From Sulfitobacter litoralis (GTDB lineage: Bacteria > Pseudomonadota > Alphaproteobacteria > Rhodobacterales > Rhodobacteraceae), in NCBI RefSeq assembly GCF_900103185.1, contig NZ_FNJD01000017.1, positions 1 to 64,000 on the forward strand: DNA of 64,000 nt, given 5' to 3'. Positions 1 through 9,400 of this stretch are shown one piece after another. Under the pieces are notes generated by a model. That model saw only the letters and a program-made list of their open reading frames with translations. It was not told where the DNA came from and did no database searches. The translations under genes and the position numbers were made by a program. Every line of letters begins with the position of its first letter. Within the stretch, counting starts at the first letter, position 1.

Positions 1-261
1 CACAGCCTTTCGCAGGCCGACAAGGCGCACCAATTTTTGACGGCGTGCACGCCTTTGAACCGCAGCGCGTTGAGCAACAACACCATAGTATCCGTTCAAT
101 TCCGGCAGGTCTTCGTCGGCATAGCGGTTGCGCTTGATGTCACGATAAATCGTCGAAACATGCCTGCCGATCTCCGCTGCTATCTCTCGTACGGGTATCT
201 TAGCATTCAACATATCTTCAATCGTGCGCCGTTCACGCAGGTTTAGCTCTGTATGGGCCAT
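1..261 (-). CDS. IS30-family transposase, N-terminal part (cut by window edge)
   Basis: The minus strand reads from an ATG at 261 to the window edge without a stop (87 codons). The product starts MAHTELNLRERRTIEDML, continues with an HTH-like stretch (EIAAEIGRHVSTIYRDIKR) and then GYYGVVAQRAA. This is the usual start of IS30-type DDE transposases, which recognise the element ends through this helix-turn-helix region. The catalytic DDE core lies outside the window, so intactness cannot be judged. The 149 bases up to the next gene hold an AT-rich stretch (about 300-360) where the inverted repeat of the element would be expected. I could not fix that boundary without the other end. Confidence 0.82.
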   Translation of the reverse strand, partial: MAHTELNLRERRTIEDMLNAKIPVREIAAEIGRHVSTIYRDIKRNRYADEDLPELNGYYGVVAQRAAVQRRARRQKLVRLVGLRKAV

Positions 262-410
262 CTTTCATTCTCCTTGCTTTCCAGCAAGATAGGGGAAATT
301 TCGCAACCCAGTTTAGAATGTGCCGTTATTAAATCCATTCCATATGATAATTTTATGTTTGTGGGCGGTCCGCCTAAATCATGGGGGTATCAGTGAACAA
401 AGGATAGATC

Positions 411-908
411 ATGACACCGACACCGCGCAGCTTTTCTCACATCGGGCTTTCTGTGCCCGACCTTGATCAGGCCGTTCAGTTTTACGCCGATATTCTGGGA
501 TTCTACGTCATTATGCAGCCGACCGAAATCGTCGAGGACGACAGCGATATCGGGCAGATGTGTACCAATGTCTTTGGCGCGGGCTGGGGGCGGTTGCGTA
601 TCGCCCACCTTGCGACGGCGGACCGCATCGGGATCGAATTGTTTGAATTCGAGGACAACCACGCACCCGCCGACCCGCTGAACTTCCGCCAGCACGGCAC
701 CTTTCACTTCGCCATCCAGGACCCAAATCTCGAAGATCTACTGGCCAAGATTATCGCGGCGGGGGGCAAGCAACGGATGCCCGTACGGGAATATTTTCCT
801 AACGATAAACCCTACCGCATGGTTTATGTCGAAGACCCCTTTGGCATTGTATTCGAGCTGTATAGCCACAGCTACGAACTGACCTATTCCGCCGGTGCTT
901 ATAGCTAA
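411..908 (+). CDS. VOC-family (glyoxalase/dioxygenase fold) protein
   Basis: A 165-residue single-domain protein of the vicinal oxygen chelate superfamily. The N-terminus has FSHIGLSVPDLDQAVQFY, with a possible metal-ligand His at residue 10. A second beta-alpha-beta unit begins at GTFHFAIQD, and the C-terminus has DPFGIVFELY, which supplies the usual Glu metal ligand. Family members are metal-dependent lyases, isomerases, dioxygenases or resistance proteins. Nothing here fixes the substrate. An AAAGGA ribosome site precedes the ATG. It stands alone between the IS30 fragment and the DUF305 gene. Confidence 0.8.
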   Translation: MTPTPRSFSHIGLSVPDLDQAVQFYADILGFYVIMQPTEIVEDDSDIGQMCTNVFGAGWGRLRIAHLATADRIGIELFEFEDNHAPADPLNFRQHGTFHFAIQDPNLEDLLAKIIAAGGKQRMPVREYFPNDKPYRMVYVEDPFGIVFELYSHSYELTYSAGAYS

Positions 909-993
909 GCACGCGGGAATTTAGTCGGCGGTGATGGCCTTCTGCCCGCAGAGATCAAGGCACGTTGCAGAAAATAATCGCTGGCGGCGGGAA

Positions 994-1018
994 CCCTCCT
1001 GCGTGGGAGGGCCGTTTT
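994..1018 (+). terminator. Weak hairpin after the VOC gene
   Basis: CCCTCC (994-999) pairs with GGAGGG (1006-1011) around a six-base loop, followed by CCGTTTTATT. The stem is short and the T run begins a few bases late, so this is only a plausible rho-independent terminator. Confidence 0.4.
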
Positions 1019-1050
1019 ATTGCCATAGCAATTTTACGAAAGGTCTTCTC

Positions 1051-1527
1051 ATGTCATATTGGCGCTTCTTTGCAATGATCATTACCTCGACCGTAGTGAT
1101 GTTCGGTTTGATGTACCTGAACACCTACGCCATCGATCACGTCTTCTTTAGTGAAACCCGCAGCTATATGGCGCTGTATATGGGGGCGGTGATGGCGATC
1201 ATTATGCTCGCTTTCATGTTGGGCATGTACAGCAACCGCGGCGCGAATATCGCGATCTTTGCCGGCAGCGCATTGGTGTTTGCGGTGTCGCTGTTTTTAG
1301 TGCGCAGCCAATCCACGGTGGATGACACTTCGTGGATGCGCGCCATGATCCCGCACCATTCGATTGCCATCCTGACCAGTGAGCGGGCCAATATATCGGA
1401 CCCGCGTGTGCGCAAGCTGGCCGATGATATTATCAAAGCACAGCGGCTGGAAATCGACGAGATGAAGGCGCTGATTGCAGACCTTGAAGGTGGGCCGGCC
1501 GCTACACCTGAGATCGACGGAAAGTGA
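1051..1527 (+). CDS. DUF305-type inner-membrane protein
   Basis: A 158-residue protein with three predicted membrane segments (about 5-24, 40-60, 67-85) followed by a soluble tail. The tail has the family hallmark MIPHH (residues 99-103) and a helix ISDPRVRKLADDI. DUF305 proteins are ferritin-like four-helix or membrane-linked proteins often found near copper or redox genes; the biochemical role is not established. The frame is open from 931, but the ATG at 1051 is chosen because a GAAAGG ribosome site precedes it and the upstream residues are not membrane-like. It lies 8 bases before the glutaredoxin-MauE gene and is probably co-transcribed with it. Confidence 0.75.
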   Translation: MSYWRFFAMIITSTVVMFGLMYLNTYAIDHVFFSETRSYMALYMGAVMAIIMLAFMLGMYSNRGANIAIFAGSALVFAVSLFLVRSQSTVDDTSWMRAMIPHHSIAILTSERANISDPRVRKLADDIIKAQRLEIDEMKALIADLEGGPAATPEIDGK

Positions 1528-1535
1528 GGTAATCC

Positions 1536-2294
1536 ATGGCTGATCAACACACACAACCCGCCAAACTTTACCGGATGATGATGCCCGACCATACCTGTCC
1601 CTATGGGCTGAAATCCAAAGACCTGCTGGAGCGTCAGGGATATGAGGTCGAGGATCATCCCCTCACAACCCGCGACGAAACAGACGCGTTCAAAGATAAG
1701 CATGATGTCGAAACTACGCCGCAAACCTTTATCGGCGGGGACCGGATCGGCGGCTATGATGATCTGCGGATCTACTTCGGGTTGGACAAACCCAAGGATC
1801 AGCAATCTGACACGTCCTACCAGCCAGTGATCGCCATTTTCGCGGTTGCCTTCCTGATGGCGCTTGGCCTGTCATGGTTCGCCTTCGATAGCATCCTGAC
1901 TGTCCAGGCGTTCCAGTGGTTTGTCTCAATCTCCATGTGTTTTTTGGCGGTGCAAAAGCTGCAGGACATTGAGAGCTTTTCCACGATGTTCCTGAACTAT
2001 GATCTGCTTGCCAAACGCTGGGTACCCTATGGCAAGGTCTACCCCTTCGGGGAGGCCTTCGCGGGCATCGCCATGACCGCGGGGGCCTTGCTGTGGCTGG
2101 CCGCACCGGTTGCGATCGTAATCGGTGGCATTGGTGCAGTGTCGGTGATCAAGGCGGTTTATATCGACAAGCGCGAGTTGAAATGTGCCTGTGTCGGTGG
2201 CAGCAGCAACGTGCCGCTTGGCTTTGTGTCCTTGACAGAGAACCTGATGATGCTGGGTATGGGGCTTTGGATGCTGGTTCGGTTGTTGGGCTGA
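1536..2294 (+). CDS. Glutaredoxin domain fused to a MauE-type membrane domain
   Basis: A 252-residue two-domain protein. Residues 10-82 form a glutaredoxin-like fold with the redox motif CPYG (21-24) and the cis-Pro segment TTPQTFIGG (60-68). From about residue 97 there are four to five membrane segments of the MauE type, with a CAC pair (217-219) before the last helix. MauE proteins support disulfide formation or maturation of periplasmic proteins. A cytosolic thiol domain joined to a membrane domain with its own cysteines suggests thiol-electron transfer to the membrane or periplasm. That role is inferred. The second position of the glutaredoxin pair is Gly rather than Cys, so a monothiol mechanism is likely. 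Confidence 0.75.
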   Translation: MADQHTQPAKLYRMMMPDHTCPYGLKSKDLLERQGYEVEDHPLTTRDETDAFKDKHDVETTPQTFIGGDRIGGYDDLRIYFGLDKPKDQQSDTSYQPVIAIFAVAFLMALGLSWFAFDSILTVQAFQWFVSISMCFLAVQKLQDIESFSTMFLNYDLLAKRWVPYGKVYPFGEAFAGIAMTAGALLWLAAPVAIVIGGIGAVSVIKAVYIDKRELKCACVGGSSNVPLGFVSLTENLMMLGMGLWMLVRLLG

Positions 2295-2343
2295 TGCGCA
2301 GTCGCGTAGCCCTGCCATCCGCGGCTGAACCTTTTCGTGTGAT

Positions 2344-2409
2344 CCCCCTCGTGCCGCTTCTGCGAGACGAGGGGGCTTTCATGGGGCAGGTCGAATGCCC
2401 CTTCTTTTT
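2344..2409 (+). terminator. Two hairpins between convergent genes, the second with a T tail
   Basis: A nine-base inverted repeat (2344-2352 with 2367-2375) is followed by a second hairpin, GGGGCA (2383-2388) with TGCCCC (2396-2401), which runs into TTCTTTTT. The second is a credible rho-independent terminator for the plus-strand DUF305/glutaredoxin pair. On the minus strand neither hairpin is followed by a T run. Confidence 0.65.
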
Positions 2410-2428
2410 AAACGTTTGAGGGGCCGCC

Positions 2429-5400
2429 TTAGGGCGCGATACGCACCTCGAAGGTAACGGACCCCGTCGCGCCGGGGTTATGCGACCCAGTGCAGTTCCA
2501 TTGCAGTGACCCCGCGTAGCCCGCCGCATTTGTTACCGGCGTGGTCACGGTGCACGCCACGTCCCCGCCGATGGAAACCGGGCTCGGGATGGCGGAGGCC
2601 AGTTCGGTATAGGGCGGCGTGCGGTCGTGGATGACGATGTTGGTTGCCGGCAGCTGTCCGGGGTTGTCGAGAAAGATGCGGTATTCCAACACATCCCCTG
2701 CTGCTGCACCGTTGCTAACCCCTTCGGGCGTACCTTGGGTCACGTTGCGTACCGTCTTGCGCAGCTTCAGCACCCCTTCGGAGGATTCCACCCGCACCAG
2801 ATCGGTATTGCGGTCCTGTTCGGTCACACCCGACGCGCCGTAGGTTGTATCAGCGACGACGTCGAAAGCGATGGCTGACCCCGGTGCCGCAGCACCCGAG
2901 GCGGTAACCCGTGCCACCAGACAGATGCGCGTGCCGATGGTGACAGGCAGGGCCGCGGTGATCGGACTGGTCGCCGTCCCGTCGCAGGCCGCGTCCTCAT
3001 ACAGCGCAACAGAGAAAAGGCCCGGTGCGGTAATCGACTGGATGTCGGTGTCAAACACCACGGACCCTTCTGCATCGGCAAGGTACTCGTGCCGCAAGCT
3101 TACCACCTGTGCAGGCCGGATCGCGCTTTGCTGGCTTTCACTTAGGCGGGCTTCTTTGACTAGGCCGACATCGAGATCGGGGTAAGAGGTTCCCGCTGCT
3201 GGCGTGAAAGTGAACGCGCCATCGCGGATGTCGGGATTGACCAGCCCGGGGGGGGAGCCCGGATTTTCCGACACGGCGAGATACCCGTTACTTGGGACGA
3301 CCGTGATGGTGACGGCATCGGAAAACCCTTCGGGTAGGGTCAGGCTCCAGCTACCATCGCTGGCGATTTCAGGTGATCCAACAAGCGTGCCGTTGCTGTC
3401 GGTGATCCGGATCTGGGCCGCACTGGTGTCCGCTTCGGTTGCGCCTTGGAGGGCATCGTAAGCCGTATCCGACCCCGCGCCATTGTCGACAAAGACACGC
3501 CCCGACAATGTCGGACCTGAACCGGCGAAGGTGACGCTGACAGAGGCTTCGTCATCATCGGCGATCCCGTCGCCAAAATCGTCCGTCAGTGCACCCACGG
3601 TAGGGTCACTATCGGGGTCCGGCAGATCCGAGGCGATGAGTTCGGCAGCGTTTGTATGCTCGCCCGTGGCGTTCATGGTGACCCGCAATGTCAGTGCTTC
3701 GCTTGCGCCATTGGCGACATCTCCGATCTCCCAAATACCGGTGCCGGCGTCATAGGTATCCGTACCATCTGCCGGGGTGGCAGAGACAAAGGTGAACCCG
3801 TCGGGGATAAGGTCGCGCACCCGGACCCCGGTGGTGCCATCAGGCCCGTCGTTTGTGACGGTGAGGACAAAGTCGAGCGCGGTGCCCGGCCCTGCTTGGG
3901 TGATTGGCTGGCCGCTGGCGTCGAACACAGTCTTGGTCAGCGACAGATCTGCGGTCGCCCCGCCGTTTACAAAGCCAAAATCGACGTTGCGCACACTGCC
4001 GGCTGTGATCGTGACACCGGTCTGCGGGGTTATCGTACCCGGAACCAGCCCAGCAGGGATGTCGGGGTCGGCTTCATCAACCTCTACGCGGTAGGTGGTC
4101 GTGGCAGACAGATTAAGGAACTGATAGGTCCCGTCGCTGGCGGTTTCTACGCTGCTCAGGAACGTGTCATCTGCCGTGTCAGCCGTGCCATTGTCGTCAT
4201 ACAAAGAGACAGTCACGGCGCTGAGCGCGGTTTCGCCGGGCTGATAGGTGTCGGAGTAATTGCTGTCGCGGTAGACAACGCCCGCCAAGGTGCCTTCGGG
4301 CGGTAGGGGACCCAAGCGGGAAGGGCAGTTCAGCCCGTCGTTCACGCCACCATCACCGGAGGGCACGGTATTGATCAACTGACCGCCGCCCGAGCCTGAT
4401 CCCTGAACGCCGACATCTGCTTCATAGATATCGTTGGTCACGTTCTGGTTGAGGTACATTCTGCCATAAAGGTCGAACCATACCGCGCCATAAGACTGAT
4501 CCCAGGCAGTCGGGCCGAATTCCACCGGTGCGCGTGTGCCCGGGGTCCCGTCCGCAGGGTCGATATAGAATAGACGGTCAGACGCTTCGTTCACCCCGTA
4601 CAACATACCGTCGTTGGGGTTATAAGCGATGTCAGAGGGCTCAACGGCAGCTGACAGCATGATCAAACCCAGATCCACCGGCGCTGCCGGGTCGGTCAGA
4701 TCCAGCAGTTGCAATGCGTTGGCACCCTCCACACGGTAAATCATCACCCCATTGGGAAGGATATCGCCCGCCGAGGACCCATCAGCTGCTGAGGCGGGCA
4801 GGGTGGCGACCAATTCGTAGGCACCGGCGGCGTCCAGACGGATCAGCTCGCGGGTGCCAGTCCGCACGCCATAGAGCAACCCGTCGAGCGCATTATACCC
4901 CCAGCCGGCATCATATTGCGCCCCTGCAGGTGTGCCGATATCGGTTGCTGCGATGCTGTACACGCCGCCCGATTCTGCAAAGCTGAGACGTTGCAGTTGC
5001 GAATTCGCCTGTGTCACGCGGTAGAGCGAGCCGTCGCAGCTAAAAGGCACAGCCCCCGCCGAGAGGATGACCTTGTAATCTTCGACTTCGCCGTCAAAAT
5101 TCAGCCCATCGAAAGGGTCCGCCGCAACCGCACTGGACGTAGACCAGCGAATGCGTGCATGGGTAAAGCCGCTGGTGATATTTGCCGGCACCGGGATGTT
5201 CAACGTGATCTGGTTGTTGAACAAACCGTCCGTGTCCCCTGCGCCACCATCGCGGTAGTCGATCGCGATATGCTCTGATGTGTCGAACGTGCCGCTTTGG
5301 TCAAAGTCTACCCAAAGTTGCAGGTTCGTGATGCCCGATACCACTGGAATACCCAAGGCAAGTTGCAGGCTTAAGGTTTCATGGGTGACGATCGTCAGTG

Positions 5401-8254
5401 GCACGGTGGTGCCTGCCTCGAGAATGGGAAAGACGGCAATGGAGTCTTCATCGTCAAAGCCGGACAGATCATCCGCGTCGGAATCGGGACTGTGCTGTGG
5501 CGTTTGTTCAGTGTCGGGTTCGCCGGCACCCAGATAGATGTCCTGCACGACGACATGTCGCGGATCCCCATAGGAGGCGGGCGCATCGCCACGGTCGGAC
5601 AGATCAGCGGCCGCGATGACCAGTGAATAGTCCTCGACCTCGCCATCTACGGCAAAGTTCGACGTGGACAAACCGGGCTCCGAGCCATAGCGGAAGCGTG
5701 CAAAGGTGGTCGACGTCGTCGCATCTGACGGCACAGTCACATCGATTTGGATGACGCCGTCGCCTGCGACGTTATCGAATTGCGTACCGTCGTCCTTAAG
5801 ATCCAGTGCAACCCGCTCGCCGAGCGTTTCCTCGAACAGGCCGTCACCGTTAAAGTCGATCCAGGCCTGCAGGTTGCCGCTACCCGTAACCGCAACATCA
5901 AGGGTGCTAATCATCCCTTGGGTGAGGACGGGAAAAACGACACCGTCTTCATCATCGGTGCCAATCAGGTCATCTGCCGTCGCAGTCGCATCGGACTGGG
6001 CAACCAGTTCGATATCGGGCTCGATCAGGCCAAGGTACACATTCGGTGACGCATCCACGCCGTGGGTCGGTGTGAGATAGCTTAATGGGGCATCGCCAAA
6101 GTCCACACCCAGGCCTGCGAAGACTGCAATCGTCACCAAGGCGCGGTCGCAATCGGTGGGTTCAAGCGCGTCGCAAAGTTGATATTCAATCGTATAGACG
6201 CCAGCGGGCACACCGGCCGGTACAACGACGCGGCCCGCGTCGGCACCGCTTATCTCCAGGAAGGGCACCGGGTCGCCGGTGTTTTGCGGAACGGCCTCGG
6301 TTAAGACGGCGAGCGTGGCGGTCGGAAAGGCGGCGGGCAAGCCATTGATGGTATCATTCGCCATGATCTCGCCAGCAGTGCCCCCGAGCAGTGTATTTAC
6401 GGGCGACGCGGTGTAATCATCGTCCTGCGCCACAACATTGGGCGAGGTGTTTGAAATCGCGCAGAGCTGGATGCCGGAGCCGCGCGTGGCGCTGCGGTCG
6501 GACGACCCGGTGTAGCCGTGGATGAACTCAGCCTCGACGAAGGTGCTGAATTCATAGGTTGCATAGTTGTCAAAGCTCGTCTCGTTTGGCTCGTCCTCCC
6601 AGTCCAACGGATTGCCTACCTTAGCAGGGTCCATCGAGATTGCATTCGGGCCCGCCGGAAAGGAAGACAGGGGCGTGGTATTAAAGAAAGAGGTAACCGT
6701 CGGCGTGGTCAGGGAGCCCACCACATCGGAGGAATCGTCATCATCGCCGCGGCTGTCCACGTCGGTTTGCTGGACGATGATGCCGTTGATGCGGCTTTGA
6801 TCAATCGCCAGACCTTGGGGATTTGCTGATGTGGCGCTGCCATCCTGAACCAAGCGAAGCCGATACGTAATATAGGCATTATCCTCGGGCGTCATCTCCG
6901 CCTCGAGCGAGGTATTCAGCTCGAGCGAACTTGCGTTGTTGATGCTGGTGACCTGCATCACGACATCGATCGGGTTGCCGTTGATGTCGGTCGTCACGTC
7001 TTCGTACAAAAAGATGTCGGACAGCGTCACATTCGACTGGCTGCCTGAACCTGCGAGCTGACTAGAGGGTTGGCTGAATACGGATTGGGGCGTGCAGCTT
7101 TGCGAGCCGGTTTCGCCGGATAGAACGCTGCTGACAATGGACAGCGATTGGGTGTTCGATTGCAGGCGCGACACGAAGGGTTGACCGATACGCCCGATAC
7201 CGGCCACAGCACTGCTGTCTACGGTGCCGGTCAGCACATCTGACGCCTGAATGGTATAGTCGGCTTGGCAGACCACTGTGCCCCCGGGGGCGACCGGTAT
7301 ACTGATGGCCGGGCAAAGTACGGGCCCAAGCAGATCATCCTCGATCACGATATCCTGCCCAGTGTTAAAGGGCAGGGCACCGGTGTTCGTGATGGTATAG
7401 CTATAGGTAACCGTTTCGCCCTGCGTCCCCGTGCTGGGGCTGGCACTGCGGGTCAGGGAAATGCTTTGATCGACGTTAAACGATGCATTGCCCAACACAC
7501 CAATCGCCCGTGCCCCTGGGTCGTACTCCGTCAACGCGCTATAGTTTCGCACGTCCGCAATCGATTCATCGTACCAGAAAGTCACGGCAGACGTGGCATC
7601 GGGGAATGTCGCGCGCACCGTGCCCCGATCATCATTGCCCGACGACGCAGAGGGGGTGGCCCCTTCGAAGTAGATACACTGAGCCTGGTTCGCGCCGATC
7701 GGTCCGGTGAAGCCCGAACCCGGACCTGGACCTACAAGGACAACCGGGGTCGTACTGACGGTTGCAAAGGTCGGATTCCCGTTGTCCCCAAAACCCGTAA
7801 CAAAATCGCAGCGATCCCCCAAAGAATTTGTATCAGTTGTGTCGATATCAAGAACATCGATCACCAGATTGTCGATCGGAAAGGCAACGCCGCCCGAACT
7901 GGTAGAGACCGAAGTGGTCGTTCTGGCATCGCCGAATGCGCCGCTGTTCTCGGGCGCGTCGGAAAAGACGACAAGCGCTTCGACATTGCCACCAAGAAAT
8001 GCCACGTCATCCGGCGTCTGGTTCGAGCCGAACTCCGCGAAGATACCGGTGTGTGCTATTCTAAAATCAACCTCGAACCCGTATTGGTCGCGCAGGGTCG
8101 CAGTCAGCGGGCCAAGATTGCCTGCCGGCCAGTCATAAAAGCTCCAGTCAAGGGTGAACTCGCCTGCATCGGCTTTGCCGGTGCCTGCCGCAACCAAAGC
8201 TGCCAAAGCGGCGCAGCGGAGCGTGCTATAGGTTAAATCTGCGATCGACATCAT
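2429..8254 (-). CDS. Very large secreted mosaic protein (GEVED, SdrD-B-like and DUF11 modules)
   Basis: A 1941-residue protein with an N-terminal signal peptide (about 1-31, ending near KADA). In order it shows a beta-rich N-terminal region; a DUF11/DUF7507-like module at about 275-370; two GEVED modules (about 714-872 and 886-1060), each starting DxGDAP and ending GEVEDY; a propeller-like DUF6923 region (about 1065-1305); an SdrD-B-like module (about 1320-1428); a DUF11 module (about 1432-1565); and a C-terminal DUF11 module ending at the stop. Such proteins are surface or secreted adhesion or matrix proteins. No LPXTG, PEP-CTERM, RTX array or autotransporter barrel is visible at the C-terminus, so the export route beyond Sec is unknown. 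The start at 8254 is chosen because GAGG lies six bases upstream; the frame is open 13 codons further. Confidence 0.8.
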   Translation of the reverse strand: MMSIADLTYSTLRCAALAALVAAGTGKADAGEFTLDWSFYDWPAGNLGPLTATLRDQYGFEVDFRIAHTGIFAEFGSNQTPDDVAFLGGNVEALVVFSDAPENSGAFGDARTTTSVSTSSGGVAFPIDNLVIDVLDIDTTDTNSLGDRCDFVTGFGDNGNPTFATVSTTPVVLVGPGPGSGFTGPIGANQAQCIYFEGATPSASSGNDDRGTVRATFPDATSAVTFWYDESIADVRNYSALTEYDPGARAIGVLGNASFNVDQSISLTRSASPSTGTQGETVTYSYTITNTGALPFNTGQDIVIEDDLLGPVLCPAISIPVAPGGTVVCQADYTIQASDVLTGTVDSSAVAGIGRIGQPFVSRLQSNTQSLSIVSSVLSGETGSQSCTPQSVFSQPSSQLAGSGSQSNVTLSDIFLYEDVTTDINGNPIDVVMQVTSINNASSLELNTSLEAEMTPEDNAYITYRLRLVQDGSATSANPQGLAIDQSRINGIIVQQTDVDSRGDDDDSSDVVGSLTTPTVTSFFNTTPLSSFPAGPNAISMDPAKVGNPLDWEDEPNETSFDNYATYEFSTFVEAEFIHGYTGSSDRSATRGSGIQLCAISNTSPNVVAQDDDYTASPVNTLLGGTAGEIMANDTINGLPAAFPTATLAVLTEAVPQNTGDPVPFLEISGADAGRVVVPAGVPAGVYTIEYQLCDALEPTDCDRALVTIAVFAGLGVDFGDAPLSYLTPTHGVDASPNVYLGLIEPDIELVAQSDATATADDLIGTDDEDGVVFPVLTQGMISTLDVAVTGSGNLQAWIDFNGDGLFEETLGERVALDLKDDGTQFDNVAGDGVIQIDVTVPSDATTSTTFARFRYGSEPGLSTSNFAVDGEVEDYSLVIAAADLSDRGDAPASYGDPRHVVVQDIYLGAGEPDTEQTPQHSPDSDADDLSGFDDEDSIAVFPILEAGTTVPLTIVTHETLSLQLALGIPVVSGITNLQLWVDFDQSGTFDTSEHIAIDYRDGGAGDTDGLFNNQITLNIPVPANITSGFTHARIRWSTSSAVAADPFDGLNFDGEVEDYKVILSAGAVPFSCDGSLYRVTQANSQLQRLSFAESGGVYSIAATDIGTPAGAQYDAGWGYNALDGLLYGVRTGTRELIRLDAAGAYELVATLPASAADGSSAGDILPNGVMIYRVEGANALQLLDLTDPAAPVDLGLIMLSAAVEPSDIAYNPNDGMLYGVNEASDRLFYIDPADGTPGTRAPVEFGPTAWDQSYGAVWFDLYGRMYLNQNVTNDIYEADVGVQGSGSGGGQLINTVPSGDGGVNDGLNCPSRLGPLPPEGTLAGVVYRDSNYSDTYQPGETALSAVTVSLYDDNGTADTADDTFLSSVETASDGTYQFLNLSATTTYRVEVDEADPDIPAGLVPGTITPQTGVTITAGSVRNVDFGFVNGGATADLSLTKTVFDASGQPITQAGPGTALDFVLTVTNDGPDGTTGVRVRDLIPDGFTFVSATPADGTDTYDAGTGIWEIGDVANGASEALTLRVTMNATGEHTNAAELIASDLPDPDSDPTVGALTDDFGDGIADDDEASVSVTFAGSGPTLSGRVFVDNGAGSDTAYDALQGATEADTSAAQIRITDSNGTLVGSPEIASDGSWSLTLPEGFSDAVTITVVPSNGYLAVSENPGSPPGLVNPDIRDGAFTFTPAAGTSYPDLDVGLVKEARLSESQQSAIRPAQVVSLRHEYLADAEGSVVFDTDIQSITAPGLFSVALYEDAACDGTATSPITAALPVTIGTRICLVARVTASGAAAPGSAIAFDVVADTTYGASGVTEQDRNTDLVRVESSEGVLKLRKTVRNVTQGTPEGVSNGAAAGDVLEYRIFLDNPGQLPATNIVIHDRTPPYTELASAIPSPVSIGGDVACTVTTPVTNAAGYAGSLQWNCTGSHNPGATGSVTFEVRIAP

Positions 8255-8518
8255 ACGGACCTCTTGTTGCGGTGTCCCAAACACCTTGTACATTGGCCGA
8301 AGACGAACGCGCCGCCTTTCCTGCCCCCCGGGATAAGTCCAAAGTTCTCACACAAGGTTAACGCGAGCGAGAATGCTCAGGTACAATCTGACTGCCTTCC
8401 AGAATAGGCCCCTATACTTTCGAGAGCGCGGCACGCAGAATCGGTAGGCAGGGCGAGGCGGAAAAGCCTTTACCCCATAGTCGCGTGCCTTGTTGCCGTT
8501 TGCCTGAGGATCGTGAAT
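8255..8518. other. Divergent intergenic region between the large secreted protein and the cobalamin operon
   Basis: This 264-base stretch separates two divergent transcription units and must hold both promoters. A short inverted pair, CTGCCT and AGGCAG (around 8392 and 8444), is present. The conserved B12-box features of a cobalamin riboswitch were looked for on the plus strand and not recognised. Confidence 0.35.
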
Positions 8519-9400
8519 ATGGCGTCACCCATTCCCTGCCTCCGGACGAAAGCCATTATTTTGCAGACAATTTTCGATACTTCAGGAGCGTCTGCAGAAA
8601 CTGCGCCTGTCTTCGGTCATTTCGGTGAATGGCTGCAGGGCCGTTTGGGGCCGGCGGGGCCGGTTGTTCTGGTGACGATGGTGTGCCCTGCGCATGGGGT
8701 GCAGGCACGGTTCACGCGGGGAAGCAACTTGACGTTGGTGCATGACGGGCCTGCGGCGATCAACTGGGAACAGCTTGAGCGTCTGATAGATATCGCCGGC
8801 GCGGAGAAGGGGCGGTTTGCCTTGTCTGGTAACCTTCCCGTTGCCGTTGGGGCCGGGGCGTCTACGGCGGGTCTGGTCGCAGTGGCACGGGCGGCGGGCG
8901 TGGCCGAAGACCGGTTGCCGTCGCTTTGTCTGGCGGTCGAAGGGGCCACTGATCCGTTGATGCTCCCCCATCCCGACAGGGTCGTCTGGGCCTCGCGTCT
9001 GGCCCAAGGCAAGGGTGTGATTGCCGCACCGCCACGGGCCGATATCATCGGCGGATACTTTGGGGCACCGATCCGGACCGATGCGGCGGATGACGGTTTC
9101 GCAGACATCTCTGACCTACTGCCGGCGTGGGAAAACGCGACCGCACAGCAGGATTTGCAACAGGCCGCGCGATTGGCCAGCGTCAGTGCAGACCGGACAA
9201 CAGCATTGCGGGGCCCCCGAAACGACCCAAGCGCGGCATTGGCGCAGCGGCTTGGCGCTTTGGGGTATGCGCGCGCGCACACCGGATCTGCCCGCGCCTT
9301 TATATTTGCGCCCGGCAGCGCTCCGGATGATGCAGAGCAGGTGCTATCAGACTATGGCCTGACGGGCGCAATGCGGTTCAAGACCGGAGGCATGGCATGA
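8519..9400 (+). CDS. PduX-like GHMP kinase, probable L-threonine kinase for cobalamin
   Basis: A 293-residue GHMP-superfamily kinase with GHFGEWLQG (33-41), comparable to the start of PduX, and a glycine/serine-rich phosphate loop VGAGAST (110-116). PduX makes L-threonine phosphate, which the CobC/CobD decarboxylase turns into aminopropanol phosphate for the nucleotide loop of B12. The position as first gene of a cobalamin operon that also has cobC and cbiB fits exactly this job. The ATG at 8519 is preferred over the GTG at 8513 because GAGGA ends eight bases before the ATG and only two before the GTG. The stop overlaps the cbiB start by four bases. Confidence 0.75.
   Translation: MASPIPCLRTKAIILQTIFDTSGASAETAPVFGHFGEWLQGRLGPAGPVVLVTMVCPAHGVQARFTRGSNLTLVHDGPAAINWEQLERLIDIAGAEKGRFALSGNLPVAVGAGASTAGLVAVARAAGVAEDRLPSLCLAVEGATDPLMLPHPDRVVWASRLAQGKGVIAAPPRADIIGGYFGAPIRTDAADDGFADISDLLPAWENATAQQDLQQAARLASVSADRTTALRGPRNDPSAALAQRLGALGYARAHTGSARAFIFAPGSAPDDAEQVLSDYGLTGAMRFKTGGMA

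Noticed and set aside
7265-8236. A 323-codon plus-strand open frame inside the large secreted protein gene
   Set aside because: Low-complexity Arg-rich product with no domain; the minus-strand protein has signal peptide and modules throughout.
8255-8518. Cobalamin riboswitch upstream of the cobalamin operon
   Set aside because: The conserved B12-box and core helices were not recognised; only short unrelated inverted pairs are present.
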